Of a DNA stretch of 9,639 bases, positions 1-6,508 are shown in pieces (positions within the stretch are counted from its first letter, which is position 1; each line of letters starts with the position of its first letter). Location: contig JBHJGU010000121.1 of assembly GCA_050331475.1 (NCBI GenBank), positions 1 to 9,639 on the forward strand. Reading direction: 5' to 3'. Under the pieces are notes generated by a model. That model was not told the origin of the DNA. It was given only the letters and a program-made list of their open reading frames with translations, and searched no databases. This stretch comes from JBHJGU01 sp050331475 (GTDB lineage: Bacteria > Pseudomonadota > Alphaproteobacteria > Caulobacterales > Maricaulaceae). Both the position numbers and the translations under genes were made by a program.

Positions 1-794
1 GGGGCGGCGAACGGGTTGTAGGTCGGCGCTCGCACCGCCCGCCCATACGCCGGCAGCAGCGCGAGATAGCCGATAACGGGCGCGAAATCCGCCGGCAGCG
101 CGCGCAGGGCCGGCCGCGCGTCGCGCCACGCGCGCTCAGACGCCGCCGCCAATTCGCAGGCGACCCGGCGGGCGGTCTCCGAATCGCGGTGGGCGAGCTG
201 GTCGCGCGCACGCGCATCTAGCCACGCCGCCGGCCAGGGGCGCCAACCGCGCGCCGCCAAGGGCCCCACGGACCGGGCGAGCCCGGCTAGCCCCCACGCT
301 CGACCGCCCAGCGCTAGGGCTTGGGCCTGCGCCGCCGTGAGCTGTGGTGTGACCGAGAGCCGGCCGGCTAACCCCATGACCGCGCCGGCGGTCGCCTCCG
401 CATAGGCGCAAACCGCTTGGGGGGAGGCGAACGGTTCGGGGTCGATGTCCCGTTCCCGGGCGTCGATGAGCGCGAGCAGGGCTTCGGCGACGGCTTCGCG
501 CTCGTCCCCCAGATCATCCAAGGCGGCGGCTAAGGCCAAAGCGGCCGGATGCGCGCGTGGCGGCTCGCCGGCGCCAATCGCCTGAACCGTTTCGCGCCAC
601 CACGCCAGCCGCATAGCGCCGATCAGCGCTTCGGTGGTGGTCTCCCCCACCCGCGCTAGCTCCAGGTTCACCGCGTAAAGGGCGGTGAGCCGCGCGCGCG
701 TTTCCGGCGGACCCAGTCGCGCTGCGAGCCAGCGGTCAGGGTCGGCGCGGGCCAGATCGGCGATCAGGCTCGGGTCCGGTTCAAGCCTACTCAC
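1..794 (-). CDS. Squalene/phytoene synthase-like protein, NDUFAF6-like (3' end cut by window)
   Basis: The reading frame opens at GTG (792-794) and stays open for 264 codons to the window edge, so its C-terminus is missing. An in-frame TGA four codons upstream rules out a longer start, and GAGGG lies about 6 bases before the GTG. Residues 38-68 contain LTALYAVNLELARVGE and MRLAWWRE, followed by LIDARERDID (109-118) and YAEATAGAV (131-139). This is the pattern of the alphaproteobacterial relatives of mitochondrial complex I assembly factor NDUFAF6, a branch of the squalene/phytoene synthase fold. Real synthases bind the diphosphate through two Asp-rich DxxxD motifs. Here the first position reads NLELA and no RDxxED-like second motif is visible, so prenyl synthase activity is doubtful. 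Codon 264 falls after a TYNPF motif near the usual family end, so only a short tail is probably lost. It is the last gene of the run, 71 bases after the PuuD-like gene. Family assignment is good; function is unknown. Confidence 0.82.
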   Translation of the reverse strand, partial: MSRLEPDPSLIADLARADPDRWLAARLGPPETRARLTALYAVNLELARVGETTTEALIGAMRLAWWRETVQAIGAGEPPRAHPAALALAAALDDLGDEREAVAEALLALIDARERDIDPEPFASPQAVCAYAEATAGAVMGLAGRLSVTPQLTAAQAQALALGGRAWGLAGLARSVGPLAARGWRPWPAAWLDARARDQLAHRDSETARRVACELAAASERAWRDARPALRALPADFAPVIGYLALLPAYGRAVRAPTYNPFAA

Positions 795-817
795 GACTCG
801 CCCTCACAAACGCCAAC

Positions 818-839
818 GCCCCGGGCCGAAGCCCGAGGC
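818..839 (-). other. Stem-loop with UUCG tetraloop between two genes
   Basis: Read on the minus strand, GCCTCGGGC, loop TTCG, GCCCGGGGC form a 9-bp stem with one G-U wobble, closed as C(UUCG)G, an exceptionally stable tetraloop. It lies 26 bases after the stop of the PuuD-like gene and 23 bases before the GTG of the next gene. Only a weak T-rich stretch (GTTGGCGTTTG) follows, so it is a poor intrinsic terminator. It could attenuate transcription or protect the upstream 3' end from exonucleases. Confidence 0.5.
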
Positions 840-865
840 GCAACAAACCGGCGAAAATCGGAGAC

Positions 866-1471
866 TTATGACCCGACGAGGGTTTGGTAGCCCGCCATGG
901 CCACCAACATGGGCAGTGACAACAGCGTGTTCGTCCGCGAGAACAACATGGCCGTGCGCGCGGCTTTCGGCTTGGCGTCCGCCTCCGCTTCGACCATGCC
1001 GAGCGCGATTTTCTGGTTCGGCCAAATGATGAACCACACATTATAGGCCATGATGATGGCGAGCCACATGCCGATACCGATGAAGATGTGGCCCGGCACG
1101 GCGAATCCATCCACCGCGCCCAGCGTGAGCACTTGAACCAAATATCCATTGGCGCCCGCCACGAGCAGGCCGGTGAGCACGGTGAAGGCCGCGCCCCAGC
1201 GGAACCAGAACAGGGCGGCCGGCGCGATCACCTTGCCGATGGCGGGTTTCTGCTCGTCGGGGATTCTCGGCATGTTGGGGATTTGCACAAAGTTGAAATA
1301 CCACAGCAAACCGATCCACATGATGCCCGCGACCACATGGGTCCAGCGCAAAAACGCCTGGCCGAATTGATGCCCGCTGCCGGCGAGCGAATAGCCAAAC
1401 GCCAACATAATCACCGCCAAAACCACACTCACGATGATCGTATTCCGTAGATTGCTTAAAAGCGCGCCCAT
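866..1471 (-). CDS. Membrane protein, urate hydroxylase PuuD N-terminal-domain family, stand-alone
   Basis: A 201-residue hydrophobic protein. I see about five membrane segments (roughly residues 11-29, 38-60, 82-105, 126-150, 180-198) and a charged stretch at 150-172. The segments RWTHVVAGIMWIG (42-54) and VPGHIFIGIGMW (125-136), with histidines 45 and 128 in membrane context, are typical of the Urate_ox_N/DUF989 family. Full PuuD proteins couple this membrane part to a C-terminal cytochrome c domain and hydroxylate urate. Here there is no CxxCH haem c motif and the length is only the membrane half. The histidines could bind haem, but urate as substrate is not supported by context: no purine catabolism gene is visible. 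The start ATG has GAGGGGGG about 6 bases upstream. It follows secF by 94 bases, a place where many Alphaproteobacteria carry a small Mth938-like gene. Family is confident; role is unknown. Confidence 0.8.
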   Translation of the reverse strand: MGALLSNLRNTIIVSVVLAVIMLAFGYSLAGSGHQFGQAFLRWTHVVAGIMWIGLLWYFNFVQIPNMPRIPDEQKPAIGKVIAPAALFWFRWGAAFTVLTGLLVAGANGYLVQVLTLGAVDGFAVPGHIFIGIGMWLAIIMAYNVWFIIWPNQKIALGMVEAEADAKPKAARTAMLFSRTNTLLSLPMLVAMAGYQTLVGS

Positions 1472-1565
1472 GGGCTGCCCCCCTCTTCAATGACCCGTTC
1501 ACGCAGGAGGTAGAAGCGGGCGGGGTCCGCGTCAATCGCCGGTTTGACGCCTGTCCGAACCGCGC

Positions 1566-2501
1566 CTAAGCCTCGCCGTCGCGCTTGAGCCCCGTGAGCA
1601 ACAGGAACGGCGCCGCCACATAAATCGAGGAGTAAGTGCCCACCAGCACGCCCCAAATCATCGCAAACGCGAAGCCCTGCAAGGCGGCTCCGCCTAAGAC
1701 GAACAAAGCGATCAACGCCAACAGCGTGGTCACGGAGGTCAAAATCGTGCGCGACAGCGTATCGTTCAGCGAGCCGTCAATGACTTCGCGCAAGGGCGTT
1801 CGCTTGTATTTCCGCAGATTCTCCCGCACGCGATCATAGACCACCACGGTGTCGTTCATGGAATACCCGACAATGGTCAGGATCGCCGCCAAGGTCGGCA
1901 AATTGAACTCCAACCGCGTTAGCGCGAACACGCCCAAGGTCAGCACCACGTCGTGGGCGAGCGCGACGACCGCGCCCAAGCTGAACTGCCAATCGAACCG
2001 GAACAGGATGTAGACCAGCATCAGCCCCAGCGCGAGCACGACCGCTAACCCACCCGCGCGGACCAATTCGCCCGACACTTTGGGCCCCACCACTTCGACC
2101 CGGCGGATCTCAATGCCCGCACCATAGGCCTGACGCAGCGCGGTCTGCACCGCTTGGGCGGCGCCTTGCTGGGCGGTTTCGGCGGCCTCGCCTTCCCCGT
2201 CCTGGGCCTCCACCCGGATGAGCACCTCATCGGGCGCGCCGAACTCTTGGACTTGCACATCGCCTAGCCCCAATCCGTCGACCAGGCCGCGCACCCGGGA
2301 CAAGTCCGCAGGCCCTTCGAGCGTTTTCGCTTCAATCAGCGTCCCGCCCCGGAAATCGATGCCGAAATTCAGCCCCAGAGTGGCTGTCAGCGTAATCGAG
2401 GCGATCACAAGGAGCGCGGAGAGCCCCGCGGCCAAGGGGCCAAATTTCACAAACGGAACGCCGACGCTTTTCGGCAGATACCTTACCAGAGCAAGGACCA
2501 T
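1566..2501 (-). CDS. secF: Protein translocase subunit SecF
   Basis: SecF pairs with SecD in the inner membrane and uses the proton gradient to help pull preproteins through SecYEG on the periplasmic side. The 311-residue product has a first membrane helix at about 22-40, the SecF signature GIDFRGG (47-53), a periplasmic P1 domain, and a five-helix C-terminal block with SMNDTVVVYDRVREN (214-228), including the conserved Asp/Arg region of the proton path. I chose ATG 2499-2501 rather than the TTG seven codons upstream (2520-2522). AAGGAG lies 9 bases before this ATG, and it leaves a 4-base gap after the secD stop, so the ribosome-binding site sits inside the last secD codons and translation is probably coupled. 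The P1 domain has an acidic, Glu/Gln/Ala-rich stretch at about residues 98-116, probably a surface loop. Identity is certain; start is likely. Confidence 0.97.
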   Translation of the reverse strand: MVLALVRYLPKSVGVPFVKFGPLAAGLSALLVIASITLTATLGLNFGIDFRGGTLIEAKTLEGPADLSRVRGLVDGLGLGDVQVQEFGAPDEVLIRVEAQDGEGEAAETAQQGAAQAVQTALRQAYGAGIEIRRVEVVGPKVSGELVRAGGLAVVLALGLMLVYILFRFDWQFSLGAVVALAHDVVLTLGVFALTRLEFNLPTLAAILTIVGYSMNDTVVVYDRVRENLRKYKRTPLREVIDGSLNDTLSRTILTSVTTLLALIALFVLGGAALQGFAFAMIWGVLVGTYSSIYVAAPFLLLTGLKRDGEA

Positions 2502-2505
2502 GGCC

Positions 2506-4161
2506 TTAGGCTCCTTCCACAATCGGCAGGGCTTTCGGCCGTGCGCGACGCAACCAGGTCGACACCATCAGCCGGGACAACTCAAACGCGGTGAACAGCG
2601 AGGTGAGGATGCCGATGGCGAGGGTGACGGCGAACCCTTTCACCGGGCCCGAGCCGAATTGGAACAGGATCGCCGCGGCGATCAGGGTCGTCAGGTTGGC
2701 GTCCACAATCGTGCCCCAGGCGCGCTTATACCCCGCCTCGACCGCATTAACCGGGGTTCGTCCGGCGCGGACCTCTTCGCGGATGCGTTCGAAAATCAGA
2801 ACATTGGCGTCCACCGCCATACCAATAGTCAGAATGATCCCCGCAATGCCCGGCAAAGTCAGCGTGGCTTGGAGACCCGAAAGGGCGGCTGCGATGAGGA
2901 CCACATTGGCGATCAAAGCGGTGGTGGCGAAGACGCCGAATAATCCGTAAGCGGCGAGCATGAAGACGATGACCGCAGAGAAGCCAATGATCAGCGCGAT
3001 ACTGCCCGCTGCGATCGAGTCCGCGCCCAATTCTGCGCCCACGGTGCGTTCTTCAAGTACGGTGAGCGGCGCGGGCAAGGCGCCCGCACGCAGCAGAACC
3101 GCCAGGTCATTGGCTTCTTGAATACTGAAGCTGCCGGTGATTTGCCCGGTGGGCGACAGGATCGCGGTTTGAATGACGGGCGCGGTAATCACTTCATCGT
3201 CGAGCACAATGGCGAACCGGCGGCCAATATTCTCCGACGTCACACGGCCGAAAATCCGGGTCCCCGCACTGTCAAAGGTGAAGCTCACAGCCGGCGCGCC
3301 GTTTTCGTCAAAGGCGGGTTGGGCGTTGACGAGGTTGTCCCCGCTCAACAGCGCCCGTGAGCGAATGATGTAAGCGCCGGTGTAGCCGTCCGCGCTGGGC
3401 ACCAATTCGGTCCCCGGCGGGGTGCGGCCCAGCCGCTGGGCTTCCTCCACCGACGCGCTTTCGTCAAGTAAATGGAAGGACATTGCGGCGGTGCGTCCGA
3501 TCACGTCCTTAATCCGCGCCGGATCGCTTTCGCCGGGCACTTGAACGATCACCCGATCCTCGCCTTGGCGCTGGATCGTGGGTTCGCGCGTGCCCAATTC
3601 GTCAATCCGCCGGCGAATGATTTCAATGGATTGAGCGACAGTCTGCACCCGAATGGCGTCGATCTGCTCGCTCGTAATGGTCGCGCGAACGACGCCGGGG
3701 GAGATTTCGCGGACGTCTAAGCTCTGCCCCCCGCCGATGGCGCCGCCTCCGCCGCCGAGCGGATTGAGCCCACCCGCGCCGCCGAGACCGGAGCTCGCGA
3801 CCGGCTGGGACAGCTCACGCACCAAGCGCAACGCCTCGGACAAGTCGTTAGGGTCGGTAAGCCGGGCTTCCGCGCCGCCCTCGACTTTGCGAATGCCGCC
3901 CTGATAGCCAATGCGCGCCTCACGCAAGGTCCGGCGCATGTCGTCGGCCAGAGCCTCGACGCGTTCCTCGCGCACCGCATCAACGTCGACCTCCAGCAAG
4001 AGGTGCGAGCCGCCTTGCAGGTCGAGGCCGAGATTCAAGGTTTGATCGGGCAAAAGGCCGCCGCGCCATGGGGCGGGCGCGATATTCGGCGCAGCGAAGT
4101 AAACCCCGAGCGCCAGCGCCAGCCCGATCAAGACGATCCGCCAAGGAGGGAAGTACAACAT
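2506..4161 (-). CDS. secD: Protein translocase subunit SecD
   Basis: SecD is the larger partner of SecF in the proton-driven accessory complex of the Sec translocon. The 551-residue protein has a first membrane helix (7-25), the D1 motif LGLDLQGGSHLLLEV (44-58), a large periplasmic P1 domain including IIRRRIDELGTREPTIQRQG (181-200), and a C-terminal membrane block (about 380-540) with the conserved GMAVDANVLIFERIREE (457-473), which contains the Asp and Arg residues linked to proton movement. Start ATG 4159-4161 has GAGGA about 9 bases upstream and lies 28 bases after the yajC stop. An unusual feature is a flexible, glycine-rich insert at residues 123-145 (bases 3727-3795) between the first periplasmic subdomain and the rest of P1. 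The yajC-secD-secF order and short spacing indicate one operon. Identity is certain. Confidence 0.98.
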   Translation of the reverse strand: MLYFPPWRIVLIGLALALGVYFAAPNIAPAPWRGGLLPDQTLNLGLDLQGGSHLLLEVDVDAVREERVEALADDMRRTLREARIGYQGGIRKVEGGAEARLTDPNDLSEALRLVRELSQPVASSGLGGAGGLNPLGGGGGAIGGGQSLDVREISPGVVRATITSEQIDAIRVQTVAQSIEIIRRRIDELGTREPTIQRQGEDRVIVQVPGESDPARIKDVIGRTAAMSFHLLDESASVEEAQRLGRTPPGTELVPSADGYTGAYIIRSRALLSGDNLVNAQPAFDENGAPAVSFTFDSAGTRIFGRVTSENIGRRFAIVLDDEVITAPVIQTAILSPTGQITGSFSIQEANDLAVLLRAGALPAPLTVLEERTVGAELGADSIAAGSIALIIGFSAVIVFMLAAYGLFGVFATTALIANVVLIAAALSGLQATLTLPGIAGIILTIGMAVDANVLIFERIREEVRAGRTPVNAVEAGYKRAWGTIVDANLTTLIAAAILFQFGSGPVKGFAVTLAIGILTSLFTAFELSRLMVSTWLRRARPKALPIVEGA

Positions 4162-4189
4162 GTCTGGAAATCCTCAGGCGGGCCGCGGA

Positions 4190-4546
4190 TTAATCGTTGG
4201 CCGGCTCGGTCTTAGAGCGCACCTCGGCAATGGTTTGGCGCACGACGCGCACCTTCACGCCTTCGGCCAGCTCCACTTGAACTTCGTCGTCTGCGACGCG
4301 CTGGATTTTGCCGATCATGCCGCCCTGGGTGACCACTTCGTCGCCGCGCCGTAAGCCCGCCACCATGTCGCGATGCTGTTTGAGCCGCTTTTGCTGAGGT
4401 CGGATGATCAGAAAGTAGAAGATCGCGAAAATCGCCACCAAGGGCAGAAGCTGCATAATGATGTTGGGACCCGCCGGCGGCGCGCCCTGGGCGTGGGCGA
4501 AAGGCGCGAGCAGGGCGGCGAAGGCGGCGGAAAACGTCAAGCGCAT
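4190..4546 (-). CDS. yajC: Sec translocon accessory protein YajC
   Basis: YajC is a small single-span membrane protein that associates with SecDF and the SecYEG holotranslocon. The 118-residue product has a membrane helix at about 30-48 followed directly by the family signature IIRPQQKRLKQH (47-58) and a cytoplasmic domain with RRGDEVVTQGGMIGKI (66-81). Before the helix there is an extra leader (1-20, ending AHAQ) that looks like a cleavable signal peptide; I recall similar extensions in alphaproteobacterial YajC. The ATG at 4544-4546 has only a weak GAAG upstream, but no better in-frame start precedes the helix. It is the first gene of the yajC-secD-secF unit, and a promoter candidate lies about 50 bases upstream. 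Identity is secure. Confidence 0.95.
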   Translation of the reverse strand: MRLTFSAAFAALLAPFAHAQGAPPAGPNIIMQLLPLVAIFAIFYFLIIRPQQKRLKQHRDMVAGLRRGDEVVTQGGMIGKIQRVADDEVQVELAEGVKVRVVRQTIAEVRSKTEPAND

Positions 4547-4598
4547 AGAGTGCTTCGAACCTCGGTTTGGGTGTCGATGGAGATCATAACGGCCCCGG

Positions 4599-4626
4599 GT
4601 TATAGGGGCCGCAGCCCGGTTTGCAA
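4599..4626 (-). promoter_or_regulatory. Candidate sigma70-type promoter of yajC-secD-secF
   Basis: On the minus strand TTGCAA (4621-4626, four of six matches to TTGACA) and TATAAC (4599-4604, five of six matches to TATAAT) are separated by 16 bases. Transcription would begin near 4591, leaving a leader of about 45 bases before yajC. The TATAAC box sits in the centre of a perfect inverted repeat, GGCCCC-N8-GGGGCC (4591-4610), which could be an operator or simply base composition. This is the strongest promoter-like sequence I found, but it is judged by eye in GC-rich DNA. Confidence 0.4.
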
Positions 4627-4637
4627 ACGGGACGGCC
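4607..4637 (-). terminator. Possible weak terminator stem-loop after the LysM/LytM gene
   Basis: One base after the TGA of the LysM/LytM gene, the minus strand reads GGCCG T CCCG, a 9-base loop TTTGCAAAC, then CGGG CTG CGGCC. This gives 9 paired bases with a small internal loop. No run of T follows (CCTATAACCC comes next), so factor-independent termination would be inefficient. The element overlaps the -35 box of the promoter candidate for yajC, so both readings cannot be equally important. Confidence 0.3.
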
Positions 4638-4638
4638 T

Positions 4639-5769
4639 TCAGCTGCGTGTCGGCGGCAGAACGCCCAAGGGATCGACGGGGCGCACGCCTTTGCGGGTTT
4701 CAAAATGCAGCTGCGGTCGATCCACTGAACCCGTCGATCCGGCTTCCGCGATCGGCTGGCCCGCTTGCACCCGGTCCCCCCGCGCCACCAGAACCCGACG
4801 GTTGTGCGCATAGGCGGTCACCCAATCATCGGCGTGTTTGACCAGGACCAATTCGCCATAGCCGGCGAGTTCAGATCCAACATAGACCACAGACCCGTCC
4901 GCAGCCGCGCGCACCGGCGCGCCCTCATTCGCCGCGATGTTCAACCCGTCATTGCGCCGCCCGCCCTCTTTCGGTCCAAAACCCGATAGGATTTCGCCCC
5001 TCACCGGCCACTGGAACGGCGTGTTGGCCGGCGCGCTGGCGATCGCGTTGGGGCGCGCCTCCCGCGCAACCGCGCTTGCGGACGGTGTCGTCGTTGTCGG
5101 TTTCGCGCTCGGGGCCGGCGCGCGGACCACGGCTTCATAGTCGCGCGCGAGCGCCGGCAGCAGGATCTCGTCACCCGGACGCAAAACATAAGGCGGTTCC
5201 AGCGCGTTGAGGTTCGCCAGCGACCGCAAATCGATCCGATGCCGGCGCGCGATGGAGAACAGCGTATCCCCGGACTGAACCCGGTACAGATTACGCTCGG
5301 GCAGGGTCAACGCCTCACCGGCGCGCAAGACGTAAGGCGCACGCAGCGCGTTCGCCTCGATCAACGGCCGCAAAGCCACCTGATACCGCTCTGAGATTTG
5401 AAATAAGGTCTCACCGGGCGCGACGATGACTTGGTCCGGGATCGGCGGCGGGACGCCAGACCCTCTCTCGACGCGGGGGGCCGCGGTCGGCTGTGGCGGG
5501 GGCCTCTGGGGCGCGGGCGCGGCGGGCGCGAGTTCAGACGTCGCCAGGGGCGCCAGCTCCGCCGTCGCCACCGACGTGCTGGGCGCGGGGACGGGGTCGA
5601 GCGGATTGCGCGCGGGCTGAGCGTTGGCGTTGTCGCGCGTGGTCGGCACAGGCGCTGCGTCGGGGTCATAGCCGCGATAGTCCACCGGCGCGACGCCGCC
5701 CGTAGAGACCGCGCATCCCCAAAGGCCCAAACCGGCGCTCAGAACGCCCAAGATCCGCAGCCGACCCAT
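4639..5769 (-). CDS. LysM-LytM (M23-type) lipoprotein, NlpD/DipM-like, probably an amidase activator
   Basis: Predicted 376-residue envelope protein. The N-terminus MGRLRILGVLSAGLGLWGC is a lipoprotein signal with Cys19; Ala at +2 favours the outer membrane. A Pro/Ala-rich linker (about 30-110) is followed by two LysM repeats (112-157 and 161-205, with GETLFQISERY and GDTLFSIARRH), which bind peptidoglycan, a second linker, and a LytM/M23 domain (251-376). The domain keeps YAH (His322) and LHFE (His355). However, the HxGxD metal site reads NDGLN (Asn273, Asn277), and the first His of HxH is Gln353. It is therefore probably not a hydrolase but an activator of cell-division amidases, as for E. 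coli NlpD/EnvC. The start ATG (5767-5769) has AGGA 7 bases upstream and gives the lipoprotein signal; a TTG 14 codons earlier does not. Position after surE-pcm parallels E. coli surE-pcm-nlpD. DipM of Caulobacter is another relative. Confidence 0.88.
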   Translation of the reverse strand: MGRLRILGVLSAGLGLWGCAVSTGGVAPVDYRGYDPDAAPVPTTRDNANAQPARNPLDPVPAPSTSVATAELAPLATSELAPAAPAPQRPPPQPTAAPRVERGSGVPPPIPDQVIVAPGETLFQISERYQVALRPLIEANALRAPYVLRAGEALTLPERNLYRVQSGDTLFSIARRHRIDLRSLANLNALEPPYVLRPGDEILLPALARDYEAVVRAPAPSAKPTTTTPSASAVAREARPNAIASAPANTPFQWPVRGEILSGFGPKEGGRRNDGLNIAANEGAPVRAAADGSVVYVGSELAGYGELVLVKHADDWVTAYAHNRRVLVARGDRVQAGQPIAEAGSTGSVDRPQLHFETRKGVRPVDPLGVLPPTRS

Positions 5770-5829
5770 GTGCGTATCCTTTTTTCCTGCTTCCGCGCGC
5801 TTACACCGCAAGAGCGTACTTAAGCGTTC

Positions 5830-5866
5830 GACGCGCGCGCGAAAAGCTCAGCTTAGGCCGCGCGTC
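5830..5866 (-). other. GC-rich stem-loop directly after pcm
   Basis: Starting at the base after the pcm stop codon, the minus strand has GACGCGCG (5859-5866) that pairs with CGCGCGTC (5830-5837), enclosing a smaller AAGC-TGA-GCTT hairpin. There is no T run after it, so intrinsic termination is uncertain. It may stabilise the 3' end of the serS-surE-pcm message or separate it from the LysM gene 97 bases downstream. Confidence 0.35.
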
Positions 5867-6508
5867 TTACTGATTGGTGGGCCGGCCGGCGACCAAGGGC
5901 ACAAATCGCACCTGGGCGAGTTCCTCGGGCTCAGAGGTCGGCCCGCGCCATCGATAGAGCCTTTGGTCTTCGGACGGCCCCACCGGCGCCACCAAAACGC
6001 CCTCGGGTTTGAGTTGGGCGAGCAAAGCTTCCGGAGTGCGCTCCGCGGCAGCAGTCGCCATGATCCGATCAAAAGGCGCCTGTTCGGGCCAGCCTTCCGA
6101 GCCGTCGCCGAACCGCGTGACGACGTTCGAGATATGCAGCGCGCGAAACCGCGCCTCGGCCGACTGCATCAGCGATCGGTAGCGCTCCACGGTGTAAATC
6201 CGACGGCCGAGCCGGGCGAGCACGGCGGTTTGATACCCCGAGCCCGTGCCGATTTCGAGCACCTTGCACCGGTCGTCCACGGCCAAAGCCTCGGTCATCA
6301 ATGCGACCACCGAAGGCTGGGAGATGGTCTGCCCACACTCGATCGGCAGCGCTTGATCGTCATAGGCGTGGTCTTGAAACGCCTCGGAAATAAAGAAGTC
6401 CCGCGGCGTTCGCTCAAGCGCCTGCAGCACCGCCTTATCGCTGATCCCCGACCGGCGAAGCGTCAGGACCAGTTGGGCCAGGCGCGGATCAGGACCGGCT
6501 TCAACCAT
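5867..6508 (-). CDS. pcm: Protein-L-isoaspartate O-methyltransferase
   Basis: Pcm methylates L-isoaspartyl residues that form in ageing proteins, using S-adenosylmethionine, so that they can revert to aspartate. The 213-residue product has the family's usual length. Visible motifs are the substrate-side CGQTISQPSVVALM (58-71), AdoMet motif I VLEIGTGSGYQTAVLA (83-98), the acidic IYTVERY (104-110), and GDGSEGWPEQAPFDRIMAT (124-142). ATG 6506-6508 overlaps the end of surE by 8 bases; an alternative start 11 codons earlier would add MRSPRSKARSI, which has no family equivalent that I know. The ribosome-binding site is weak, so translation is probably coupled to surE. The surE-pcm pair is conserved widely in Proteobacteria. 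Identity is firm. Confidence 0.95.
   Translation of the reverse strand: MVEAGPDPRLAQLVLTLRRSGISDKAVLQALERTPRDFFISEAFQDHAYDDQALPIECGQTISQPSVVALMTEALAVDDRCKVLEIGTGSGYQTAVLARLGRRIYTVERYRSLMQSAEARFRALHISNVVTRFGDGSEGWPEQAPFDRIMATAAAERTPEALLAQLKPEGVLVAPVGPSEDQRLYRWRGPTSEPEELAQVRFVPLVAGRPTNQ

Noticed and set aside
136..411. 91-codon minus-strand frame near the window start
   Set aside because: It lies in another frame of the NDUFAF6-like gene, and its Arg/Ala/Gly-rich product resembles nothing I know.
1041..1535. 164-codon open frame overlapping the PuuD-like gene
   Set aside because: Arg/Gly/His-rich composition typical of a shadow frame in GC-rich DNA; the overlapping frame encodes a recognisable membrane protein.
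2502..2522. Longer secF beginning at TTG 2520-2522, overlapping secD by 17 bases
   Set aside because: ATG 2499-2501 has AAGGAG at good spacing, and the extra residues MWKEPKA precede the usual SecF start.
2218..2943. 241-codon plus-strand frame across secF and secD
   Set aside because: No family resemblance, low hydrophobic content and Arg/Gln-rich composition; both well-conserved genes lie opposite.
5569..5700. Repetitive GCG/CCG-rich DNA in the LysM gene as a possible repeat element
   Set aside because: It encodes the Pro/Ala-rich linker of the lipoprotein, which explains the low-complexity sequence.
5770..5866. Promoter for the LysM/LytM gene in the 97-base gap
   Set aside because: I could not find a -35/-10 pair with sensible spacing; only the stem-loop after pcm is supportable.
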